Shown piece after piece: positions 1-6,650 of a stretch of 10,140 bases of DNA (positions are counted from its first letter, which is position 1; every line of letters begins with the position of its first letter). The stretch spans positions 1-10,140 of the forward strand of contig JAISRY010000049.1 of the NCBI GenBank assembly GCA_031273385.1, read 5' to 3'. The position numbers were made by a program, and so were the translations under genes. Source of the DNA: Tannerellaceae bacterium. Its GTDB lineage: Bacteria; Bacteroidota; Bacteroidia; Bacteroidales; Tannerellaceae. A model generated the notes under the pieces. The model searched no databases. It saw only the letters and a list, made by a program, of their open reading frames with translations, and had not been told where the DNA came from.

Positions 1-19
1 CTCACTAAATAGTATCATT

Positions 20-113
20 ATTATCCAAAGTAGTTTTATAAAGTAAATCGGATAAATGGTTGAATATCTGACATGAAAATAATCTACTTTGGATAATCTT
101 TTACTTTGGATAA
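20..113. repeat. Cluster of TTATCCAAAGTA repeats, likely mobile-element end
   Basis: A 14-base sequence ATTATCCAAAGTAG at 20-33 is repeated in perfect inverted form at 84-97, and its 12-base core TACTTTGGATAA (85-96) recurs in direct orientation at 102-113. A weaker relative, GTAAATCGGATAA, lies at 43-55. The last copy sits exactly where the toxin reading frame on the minus strand leaves its family sequence. Terminal and subterminal repeats of this kind are typical of insertion sequence ends or of small non-autonomous elements (20-97 would be a 78-base element with 14-base ends). No transposase coding is visible in the first 100 bases, so the family cannot be named; the body of an element could lie to the left of the window. 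Confidence 0.5.
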
Positions 114-307
114 GAATAGCGAGCTTGCGGTTGTATGTATAATTTGTGCAAGGCCGTTCCACCCCGAAAGGCAAGATGTGAAGCCAAATATTCATCGTTG
201 AACAAGTGTATCAGTGCGCGACAAATAATCAAGTCTTGCTCCACATATTTTTTTTCGACCCACGGTACAAATTCAGACCATTCAATAATAGCGTTTTCAG
301 GTATCAT
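101..307 (-). pseudogene. abiEii: Truncated AbiEii nucleotidyltransferase toxin (N-terminal fragment)
   Basis: This is the start of a type IV toxin of the AbiEii/AbiGii nucleotidyltransferase family. Residues 47-57 (AFRGGTALHKL) carry the GG[ST] nucleotide-binding motif in its usual setting, and residues 59-65 lead into the family's ARYS sequence. In intact members an EDIDL-type segment with the metal-binding aspartates follows; here three foreign codons (YPK) and a stop follow instead, read from the repeat cluster at 102-113. The catalytic core is therefore missing and the product should be inactive. I chose the ATG at 307, which overlaps the antitoxin stop by 11 bases (ATGATACCTGA); a TTG two codons earlier is possible but less likely. 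Translational coupling to abiEi is the family's normal layout. The remaining toxin sequence may lie beyond the left edge. Confidence 0.82.
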
Positions 308-1121
308 CGTCAATTTCTATTTGTTCATTAATAATAATTCCCCATTTTTTATTTACTTGATATGTTGTTGATTTATCTACATTTTTAATGATGCTAAGCG
401 GGAAGTTTCTAAAAGTCAAGTCTGCTTGTTTTGCTTTTTCAAATAGAACATCCGCAATTTCATCATATCCAAGTTCATCTAAAAGGTAACCTAATCGTTG
501 AACGATTACGGTGTCGAAATCAACGAAGAAATCATTCTCAACCCGTTTAAAATCGATCACTTCTGCCAATTCATTGAGAACCGTAGCCACCCGGTTTATT
601 CCTCCCACCTTTTTGAGATAAAATACCAAATCCATCGCGGTTAGTTCCGGGGTAGATACTTGAATATAACCGTTTCGGGTTTTTATCTGTTGAAGATACG
701 TTGAAGGGATTTCTTTCTTTGTAACAAAAGTAATTTTCACATCATTTTTAGACTTCTCTCTCAATGGTTTTGATTCCACTACAAGCATCAAAACCATTGG
801 TTGTTGGTGCGCAGCTCCATGCATGGCGGCGGCGCTCAAAAGAGCGATATAATACTTTTGCCCAAGATGTGCCATAAGTTGGTCAATATATTCAACGGCA
901 TCAACGACTCCCCTAAGAGCGTATTCCACCGGAATAACCACAAAAAAACCTCTCCAGACCGATTGGATTTTTTTCTTCAGTACAAGGCGATGCAGGATAT
1001 TGTTGATATTCTGTTTTGTCATGTTCGGAAACAGCATATCAATCTCATCTCTCGAAAAAGTGATTTTACCCCGTTTGGGCAAATCTTCAATCCATCGACT
1101 CATTTTATCGTATCTATCCAT
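297..1121 (-). CDS. abiEi: AbiEi-type antitoxin and autorepressor (type IV toxin-antitoxin)
   Basis: The 274-residue product matches the AbiEi antitoxin family in architecture. Residues about 8-64 form an N-terminal winged helix (with a KQNINNILHRLVLKKKI recognition region and the wing WRGFFVVIP), and about 70-240 form the C-terminal antitoxin domain, including the family-typical LSAAAMHGAAHQQPM at 95-109 and STPELTAMDLV at 156-166. Known AbiEi proteins neutralise AbiEii without a stable complex and repress their own operon by binding inverted repeats in the promoter. The gene is full length, but its partner is cut short, leaving an orphan antitoxin. A second in-frame ATG at 1103 (residue 7) is a possible alternative start, since no strong ribosome site separates the two. 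The gene is clearly more AT-rich than the genes to its right, consistent with transfer on a defence cassette. Confidence 0.87.
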   Translation of the reverse strand: MDRYDKMSRWIEDLPKRGKITFSRDEIDMLFPNMTKQNINNILHRLVLKKKIQSVWRGFFVVIPVEYALRGVVDAVEYIDQLMAHLGQKYYIALLSAAAMHGAAHQQPMVLMLVVESKPLREKSKNDVKITFVTKKEIPSTYLQQIKTRNGYIQVSTPELTAMDLVFYLKKVGGINRVATVLNELAEVIDFKRVENDFFVDFDTVIVQRLGYLLDELGYDEIADVLFEKAKQADLTFRNFPLSIIKNVDKSTTYQVNKKWGIIINEQIEIDDDT

Positions 1122-1148
1122 TCCGTTCTTTTACTTACGCTGCATTTG

Positions 1149-1185
1149 CAAAAATACACTTTTTTTGATTATTATCGCAAATGTA
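1149..1185 (-). promoter_or_regulatory. Putative abiE operon promoter
   Basis: On the minus strand this stretch holds TATTTTTG (1149-1156) and TACATTTG (1178-1185), both fitting the Bacteroides -7 box TAnnTTTG; a third, TACTTTTG, lies just upstream at 1189-1196. The TTTG at 1178-1181 is 21 bases ahead of the box at 1149-1156 and could act as its -33 element. Any of the boxes would start a transcript reading into abiEi. Which is used cannot be decided from sequence, as none has ideal spacing. Confidence 0.4.
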
Positions 1186-1197
1186 GCGCAAAAGTAT

Positions 1198-1254
1198 TTA
1201 CATTGAAACTGCAAAAGTAATCGTTTTTTGATTACTTCCGCAGTTTCAATGTAA
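1198..1254. repeat. 57-base near-perfect palindrome upstream of abiEi
   Basis: Two 25-base arms (1198-1222 and 1230-1254) are inverted copies with only two mismatches (A1213 and A1214 opposite C1239 and C1238), separated by a seven-base spacer (GTTTTTT). The outer 15 bases, TTACATTGAAACTGC, pair perfectly. It lies 76 bases upstream of the abiEi start, beyond the putative promoter boxes, and ends exactly where the dehydrogenase remnant begins. It could be an operator for the autorepressing antitoxin, a hairpin in RNA, or the edge of an inserted cassette. It lacks the GC-rich stem followed directly by a T-run expected of a classical terminator on either strand. Confidence 0.75.
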
Positions 1255-1377
1255 TTGCAATTAAAAATTACCCTTATCGGTTCGATGATGTACAAACACG
1301 AAGGCTTTGAATTTGCCAAGAATTTGCTTCGCGAGGAGAAAATCAATGTGAAAAGCATGAAAGTTTGTGGCGCATAG
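1255..1377 (+). pseudogene. Remnant of a zinc-type medium-chain alcohol dehydrogenase (C-terminal piece)
   Basis: Reading from 1255 gives 40 codons before a TAG at 1375, containing KITLIGSMMYKHEGFEFAKN and then LLREEKINVKSMKV. This resembles the stretch in sorbitol/threonine/galactitol-phosphate-type dehydrogenases where a beta strand plus 'GSFMY' is followed by a helix ('DFEEAIELI') and 'GKINVKPLI'. Nothing of the catalytic or nucleotide-binding part is present: a TAA interrupts the frame at 1252, inside the palindrome, and the last family segment is missing at the right. The ATG pair at 1285 and 1288 is most likely an internal methionine pair, not a start. I read it as a fossil of a gene cut by insertion of the AbiE cassette. 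The family call rests on recalled motif resemblance alone and could be wrong. Confidence 0.42.
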
Positions 1378-1406
1378 TTGTAGTCTGGATTTTATTGTTA
1401 CATTTG
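1378..1406 (+). promoter_or_regulatory. Bacteroides-type promoter for the secreted protein gene at 1444
   Basis: TTG at 1378-1380 is followed after 18 bases by TACATTTG at 1399-1406, a good match to the -33/-7 consensus of the Bacteroidota primary sigma factor. Transcription would start near 1412, leaving a leader of about 30 bases before the ATG at 1444. The leader is AT-rich and has no clear Shine-Dalgarno site, as is usual in this phylum. Confidence 0.6.
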
Positions 1407-1443
1407 CCCCCGAATTAGGTTAAACGCCATAAATTATATAGGT

Positions 1444-3240
1444 ATGGAGAGAAAAGATTATCGTTTTATTGTGTTATTCCTGGTGGCATGCGTGCTGTTT
1501 GTCGCTTCGTTTCCTGTCCGTTCGCAGATCGAGCATCCGTCGTCGTGGCCTCGTTTTGTAAATGATACGCTACAGAATGTCATGGTTCGGGACACGTTTC
1601 TATTCCAGTCTTTTGAAGAAGCGGAGACCGACACATGGAAGTATACGACAAACAATGCTACACGTTTTAACGCCTCTTCCGAGGGGATCAATGGACAAGG
1701 CGGCAACTATTCGCTCAAATTGCCCTCCGGATCTAATGTGACATTCAATGACTTTCAGACGCCTATATATAAGGATGTCATGATAAGAATAACATTCGGC
1801 GCAAAGAATTTGAACGAAAAAGAGTCTCTGACGGTCAAGGCAAACAGGGAAAACGGCTTTCTGAACAGAACCTGGGCAATCGCTCAGAGTAATAATTACA
1901 TGCTGCAATACAGGGAAAAATCTATTGGGGATGATGGAGGAAGGATAAATCCTATCCAGGTAACCTCTAACCCTAAAAACATCCAACTGATTACGTCATC
2001 CCTAAAAGCAAACGGTTTCTTCTGTATCGACAGCGCCTTGGTACAGGGGGATATCCCTGCCTATTCCCTGTTTGAAGAAGAGGGGCTTTGGGGCGATACG
2101 GCGCGATGGAGCCATCTTCCGCCGGCACGTCACCGGAAAGCGCTCATAAACGGGGGCGTTACCGTCAACTCTACCGTCAGTTGCCAACAGGCTTCCATCG
2201 GAAACGGCTACCTGCATGTGGCCGAAAAGGGACGCCTGACGCTGGATAGCCTCACTTTATTCGATATGTCCGCATCCTTTACCTCTTTGGGAGAGGTGAT
2301 CGTTAAAAAAGAGGTTACGGTATATAAAACGTTTGACGAGCCCGGCAAGTGGTATTTTGTTTCTTTCCCATTTGATGTCTATTTAGACGGTATTGATCAG
2401 CGATTCCAGTTGGAAGATGACCTGTTTACAGGTGAGGGAAACTACCTGTATGTGCTCTCCTACAACGGGAAAAAGCGGAGCGAAAGCAATAGCAGTCAAG
2501 GGAACTGGGAGGCGCTTTCCGCCGGCAAAATAGGCGATCAGCCTGTTTTCAGCAGAGGGAAAGGGTATCTGATCGCGTTGGATAACAAAGCGAATGACCA
2601 GACAATCGCTTTCTCCTCCACACCGGGGAAGTTACCGAAAGATTTTGGACAACATGTCCCTATCCCCGTTCAGGCGTTCGCCGGGAAAGGGACGAAAGAG
2701 CAACATGCCGGCTGGTATCTTTGCGGGAATCCGCTGGCCACCTCCCTGTCGCTTTCGCAGATCGCCGGTAACGCTGATCTGGACGGGAATATCTATGTCC
2801 ATGAGGGTTCGTCATTCAAGGCTTATCCCATTGGAGGCGATTACAAACTGCCGCCCTATTCCGCTTTCTTCATAAAGGCAAAGAAAAGTACGGCGTTGCA
2901 ACTGAAAAACGTGGCCTCTTCGAGAGATGAGGCGCTGATAGGGATGTCCAATCCGGCAGAGTCAAACGTCTCGGAACCGGAAATAACATCCTCCGTTTCC
3001 ATCGCCGGCGCAGAGGGGGGAAGTGTGCGGAGCCATGTAGCGCACAACTATCTCTACCTGGAAAACCTGCCGCAGGAGGGACATATCCGCCTGCTTGATT
3101 TCATGGGACGGAAGCTCCTGCAACGGACAGTACCTGCCGGTTCGTCGTCCGTTCACCTGCCTGTCCCTGCCGGATTTTATATCCTGGTCGTCGAATCCGC
3201 CGGTTATCGTACGCAACATAAATGCCTGATTACGGGGTAA
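1444..3240 (+). CDS. Secreted beta-rich protein with type IX secretion-like C-terminal domain
   Basis: The 598-residue product has a signal peptide (about residues 1-27, hydrophobic 8-22, likely cleavage after VRS). Residues about 51-200 (from FLFQSFEEAETDTWKYT) look like a jelly-roll or carbohydrate-module beta sandwich. Residues 235-290 are a short beta-solenoid-like part. Residues 300-480 carry features common in Bacteroidota surface proteins: GKWYFVSFPFDV (301-312), RGKGYLIAL (371-379), GWYLCGNPLATSL (423-435) and PPYSAFFIKA (470-479). The tail (537-598: YLYLENLPQEGHIRLLDFMG, then PAGFYILVVESAGYR) fits the type A sorting domain recognised by the type IX secretion system, which exports proteins to the outer surface. 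No catalytic motif is recognised. It stands 70 bases upstream of the large haem-motif fusion gene, which has its own promoter; a functional link is inferred from position only. Confidence 0.7.
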   Translation: MERKDYRFIVLFLVACVLFVASFPVRSQIEHPSSWPRFVNDTLQNVMVRDTFLFQSFEEAETDTWKYTTNNATRFNASSEGINGQGGNYSLKLPSGSNVTFNDFQTPIYKDVMIRITFGAKNLNEKESLTVKANRENGFLNRTWAIAQSNNYMLQYREKSIGDDGGRINPIQVTSNPKNIQLITSSLKANGFFCIDSALVQGDIPAYSLFEEEGLWGDTARWSHLPPARHRKALINGGVTVNSTVSCQQASIGNGYLHVAEKGRLTLDSLTLFDMSASFTSLGEVIVKKEVTVYKTFDEPGKWYFVSFPFDVYLDGIDQRFQLEDDLFTGEGNYLYVLSYNGKKRSESNSSQGNWEALSAGKIGDQPVFSRGKGYLIALDNKANDQTIAFSSTPGKLPKDFGQHVPIPVQAFAGKGTKEQHAGWYLCGNPLATSLSLSQIAGNADLDGNIYVHEGSSFKAYPIGGDYKLPPYSAFFIKAKKSTALQLKNVASSRDEALIGMSNPAESNVSEPEITSSVSIAGAEGGSVRSHVAHNYLYLENLPQEGHIRLLDFMGRKLLQRTVPAGSSSVHLPVPAGFYILVVESAGYRTQHKCLITG

Positions 3241-3251
3241 AATCTTGTTTA

Positions 3252-3310
3252 AATAGACGCATTGAAAGAAATTTCAATTACATTTGCATATCTATAAAAA
3301 AGCGTCTATT
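3252..3310. promoter_or_regulatory. Inverted repeat framing the promoter of the haem-motif fusion gene
   Basis: AATAGACGC at 3252-3260 is perfectly mirrored by GCGTCTATT at 3302-3310, which ends directly at the ATG at 3311. The arms bracket the promoter, and a second inverted repeat (ATTGAAA 3261-3267, TTTCAAT 3272-3278) lies directly upstream of the -7 box. Because the left arm lies before the expected transcription start, a DNA-level operator is more likely than an RNA hairpin, although read-through RNA from the upstream gene could fold this way. Confidence 0.45.
3279..3286 (+). promoter_or_regulatory. -7 promoter box for the haem-motif fusion gene
   Basis: TACATTTG at 3279-3286 matches the Bacteroides -7 box. 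The only TTG nearby upstream (3262-3264) is just 14 bases away, closer than the usual 19 or so, so the -33 part is weak and an activator may be needed. Transcription would begin near 3293, leaving a leader of under 20 bases. This box also rules out the upstream in-frame TTG at 3284 as a start codon, because it lies inside the promoter. Confidence 0.5.
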
Positions 3311-6300
3311 ATGAAACATGTCATCTTATACCTGGCTATTGCATTGGTAATAGGGAGTTTTCCCCTCCGTGCGCAACAGGAGCAACAGGATTTGATTATC
3401 CGGTTGAACCATTATTCCGCCGATAAATACAAAGCGGCGGTCTATGATCTTCAGAAAAAATACCCCGGACAATACACGCCGGACAAAGACTGGGAAAAGG
3501 CTGTCGCAGAACTGCAACAGAAAAAGGAAGAGCTGACAAACAGGTTGAAAGCCGGCGATGTACAGGCTGGAAAGGAGGCCGCCCGTTTGCTCAAAAAGCT
3601 GGATGCCGTACTGCTGGCCAACCCCCTGTTGGCCGGCAAACCGGTGGTGAGTATCCACCGGACGTTAGCCGGCAGAGCCCGAAAAGCGATGAGTGGGGAG
3701 CTGGGTATCGCCCCCTCCAATTTCCAGAATAATTCGGAAATAGGGAAGCCCGCTACCGCATGGAAGAATGAGTTCGTATCCCTGCATATCTCCCCTAAAG
3801 GCATAGAACAGCAGACGCTTTTCAAACCTCAGGAGGGTGTCATCATCACTGACCCCGAACCGGCATTTGACGGGGAACGCATCCTCTATTCGTCGATCGG
3901 GACAAACAACCGCTGGCATCTCTTCGAGTTAGACCTGAAAACGACGACAGCCAAACAGGTTACGCCCGAAGCTTACCGGGATTTCGACAGCTTTGACGGC
4001 TGCTATACGCCCGGCGGGAAATACATTTTCTGCTCTACCGGCACGTTCCTGGGGCTTCCCTGTACCAACGGGGGGAATAAAATGTGCGGGCTCTTCCTGT
4101 ACGACCCTGAAACGGGTAAAACCCGGCAGCTTACCTACGATCAGGACAGCAACTGGGGGCCGGTGGTACTCAGTAACGGGCTGATCCTCTACCAACGTTG
4201 GGAATATGCCGATATTCCCCACTCCAACACCCGCCACCTGTTCACGATGAATCCCGACGGTACCGGACAGTTGGCCTATTACGGCTCCAACTCATACTTC
4301 CCGACGGCATTCTTCGGCGCACGCCCTATCCCGCAGCATCCGACAGCTATTGTCGGCGTCGCCACGGGGCATCACAGCGTGTCGAGAAGCGGACGCCTCT
4401 TTGTCGTTGATCCGGCAAAAGGCAGACAAGAGGCCGACGGCGTAGTCTCCGAAATCCCCTATTCCGGCAGGAAAGCGGAAGCGGAGATCCGAGACCTCTA
4501 CCCCAACGGTGCATGGCCACAGTTTCTCCACCCTTTCCCCTTGAGCGACACCTATTTCCTCGTCTCTATGAAAGCGTCCCCCAGCTCGCTATGGGGGCTT
4601 TACCTTGTCGATACGTTCGACAACGTCACCTTGATTGCGGAGGAGGAAAACAGCGCATACCTCGAACCCATCCTCCTGGAAAAGCAATCAATGCCTCCCG
4701 TCATCCCTGAGCGCGTAAGCGAAAGCGAAACGACGGCTACGGTTTATATACAAGACATCTACAAGGGAGAGGGGTTGAAAGGCATCCCGCAAGGGACGGT
4801 GAAAAAGCTGCGGATCGGCTCCTACAGCTTCAGCCCGATCAACCAGGGAGGGCTGCTTGGTACGATTGGGATGGACGGCCCGTGGGATGTGAAACGTATC
4901 CTCGGGGAGGTCGATGTCGAAGCCGACGGTTCCGCCATGTTTACCGTACCGGCCAATACGCCCGTTTTCGTACAACCGCTGGACGGGGAGGGGAAAGCGT
5001 TGCAATGGATGAGGAGTTGGTTTACGGCCATGCCCGGGGAGATGCTCTCCTGTATCGGTTGCCACGAAGACAGGAACACGATCCCCTCCGCCCAAATGAA
5101 TATGGCTTCTCGCAAGAAGCCGCAGGCTATCAGGGAATGGTACGGAAAAGCACGCGGTTTCAGCTACCGGCACGAAGTACAGCCGGTATTGGATAAATAT
5201 TGTATCTCCTGCCACCAGGATGAGGGAGATGCCCGGAAGCCCTACCTGAAAGGCGATAAATGGATCACGGACTGGTCTTCTGAGATCAGCGGAAGCGCCG
5301 ATCCCTCTTATGGAGGCCATTTTACGGTATCATACGCCAACCTCCACCGCTACGTCCGCCGTCCGGGGATTGAAAGCGATATGCACATACTTGTCCCTAT
5401 GGATGTTCACGCCGACCAGACCGAACTGATGCAGATCCTGATAAAGGGACACCATAACGTGTCGCCCGACAGGGAGGCGATAGAAAAGCTGGCCTGCTGG
5501 ATTGATATGAACGCCCCTTTCCACGGACGGCGTTCGGACATCAGCAATTATCCGCACACAAAAAAATCAAGGGATTTGAAGAAACAATACAGCGCCATGT
5601 TCTGCGCTCCGGTGGATGACCTCGAATGGCTACCGGAGATAGGGACGGACATCCAGCCGGTATTGCCGGAACAGAAAACGCTTGAAAAGGGGGAAAGCAC
5701 GTTGGATAAATGGCCGTTGTACGATCCCGCCAAGACGCCGTACAACAGCTGGCACGCCGCACAGAACGCCCAATTGGGATTGGGTAATTTCCAGCAAAAG
5801 ATCGACCTCGGGGATGGCGTCGCGCTGGAACTCGTTAAAATACCGTCCGGCGTTTTCCTGATGGGAAGCGACTCCCACCCCGACGAGATGCCGCGCAGCA
5901 AAGTGGTCATCGACCGCCCGTTCTGGATGGGACGTTTTGAAATCACAAACGAGCAATACCGCCTCTTCAACCCCGAACACGACAGCCGCGACGAACACCG
6001 TCACGGGTATCAGTTCGCCCGCCGGGGCTATTCCATGAACCATGACGACCAGCCCGTTGTCCGCATCTCGTGGGAAGAGGCGATGGCTTTCTGTGAGTGG
6101 TTAAGCCAAAAGACCGGACTAAAAGTGACGCTGCCCACAGAAGCGCAATGGGAATGGGCTTGCCGTTCGGGAAGCGGTACGCCCTACTGGTTCGGGACGT
6201 CGGGCGCCGACTTCTCCCCGTATGCCAACCTGGGCGACATCAAGCTGAAAGAGTTTGCCGCCTGTACCGCTTATAAAAACTACGAAAGCGCCCGTATCCT

Positions 6301-6640
6301 CGAACATCCGAACAGGTACGACGACTGGATTCCGCGCGATACGACATACGACGACGGCGGCTTCATTTCCGAAGCCGTAGGGCGGTATATCCGTAGCCCG
6401 TGGGATTTGTACGATATGCACGGGAATGTGTGGGAGTGGACGCTGTCGAGTTACCAACCCTATCCGTATGCCGATACGGACGGACGGAATGTGATTGCCG
6501 CTTCGGATGGCAACAAGCGGGTCGCCAGGGGAGGGTCATGGTACGACCGCCCTTACCGCGCCACCTCCTCTTTCCGCCTCCCCTACCGTGAGTACCAGAA
6601 AGTATATAATGTAGGATTCCGTATCGTTATTATGGAGTAA
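3311..6640 (+). CDS. Exported HzsA-related dihaem cytochrome c-like / SUMF1 fusion protein
   Basis: The 1109-residue product has a signal peptide (1-21, cleavage at RA|QQ). A helical segment (about 56-110, ending LLANPLL) leads into a region about 180-460 with TolB/WD-like propeller blades and the cysteines C231, C241, C251 and C259; stretches such as DQDSNWGPVVLSNG and RWEYADIPHSNTR, then MNPDGT, recall the alpha subunit of hydrazine synthase. Two haem c sites follow: CIGCH (581-585) and CISCH (631-635), the second in a HEVQPVLDKYC setting like planctomycete-type cytochromes. Residues 837-1109 are a SUMF1/formylglycine-enzyme fold (FLMGSD 849-854, GNVWEW 1038-1043, RGGSW 1073-1077). The copper-binding cysteines of true formylglycine enzymes are replaced (D1079, A1084), so this domain probably binds something or does other chemistry. 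A periplasmic redox or substrate-binding role is inferred; the substrate is unknown. There is no sign of an anammox context. The ATG at 3311 is chosen because the earlier TTG sits in the promoter. Confidence 0.82.
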   Translation: MKHVILYLAIALVIGSFPLRAQQEQQDLIIRLNHYSADKYKAAVYDLQKKYPGQYTPDKDWEKAVAELQQKKEELTNRLKAGDVQAGKEAARLLKKLDAVLLANPLLAGKPVVSIHRTLAGRARKAMSGELGIAPSNFQNNSEIGKPATAWKNEFVSLHISPKGIEQQTLFKPQEGVIITDPEPAFDGERILYSSIGTNNRWHLFELDLKTTTAKQVTPEAYRDFDSFDGCYTPGGKYIFCSTGTFLGLPCTNGGNKMCGLFLYDPETGKTRQLTYDQDSNWGPVVLSNGLILYQRWEYADIPHSNTRHLFTMNPDGTGQLAYYGSNSYFPTAFFGARPIPQHPTAIVGVATGHHSVSRSGRLFVVDPAKGRQEADGVVSEIPYSGRKAEAEIRDLYPNGAWPQFLHPFPLSDTYFLVSMKASPSSLWGLYLVDTFDNVTLIAEEENSAYLEPILLEKQSMPPVIPERVSESETTATVYIQDIYKGEGLKGIPQGTVKKLRIGSYSFSPINQGGLLGTIGMDGPWDVKRILGEVDVEADGSAMFTVPANTPVFVQPLDGEGKALQWMRSWFTAMPGEMLSCIGCHEDRNTIPSAQMNMASRKKPQAIREWYGKARGFSYRHEVQPVLDKYCISCHQDEGDARKPYLKGDKWITDWSSEISGSADPSYGGHFTVSYANLHRYVRRPGIESDMHILVPMDVHADQTELMQILIKGHHNVSPDREAIEKLACWIDMNAPFHGRRSDISNYPHTKKSRDLKKQYSAMFCAPVDDLEWLPEIGTDIQPVLPEQKTLEKGESTLDKWPLYDPAKTPYNSWHAAQNAQLGLGNFQQKIDLGDGVALELVKIPSGVFLMGSDSHPDEMPRSKVVIDRPFWMGRFEITNEQYRLFNPEHDSRDEHRHGYQFARRGYSMNHDDQPVVRISWEEAMAFCEWLSQKTGLKVTLPTEAQWEWACRSGSGTPYWFGTSGADFSPYANLGDIKLKEFAACTAYKNYESARILEHPNRYDDWIPRDTTYDDGGFISEAVGRYIRSPWDLYDMHGNVWEWTLSSYQPYPYADTDGRNVIAASDGNKRVARGGSWYDRPYRATSSFRLPYREYQKVYNVGFRIVIME

Positions 6641-6650
6641 TCTTTACCGC

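Noticed and set aside
801..1220. 139-codon open frame on the plus strand
   Set aside because: It lies opposite the AbiEi gene, has no recognisable domain and runs into the intergenic palindrome; it is a shadow frame.
1198..1254. Rho-independent terminator
   Set aside because: The stem is AT-rich, is not followed directly by a T-run on either strand, and no gene ends just before it.
3284..3310. Nine-codon N-terminal extension of the fusion protein from a TTG
   Set aside because: The TTG lies within the TACATTTG promoter box and precedes a clean signal peptide that starts at 3311.
4688..5320. 210-codon open frame on the minus strand
   Set aside because: It is antisense to the haem-motif fusion gene, whose motifs are unambiguous; long antisense frames are common in GC-richer coding DNA.
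3311..6640. A true hydrazine synthase and anammox metabolism
   Set aside because: The beta/gamma subunit genes are absent, the organism looks like Bacteroidales, and the SUMF1 fusion differs from anammox enzymes.
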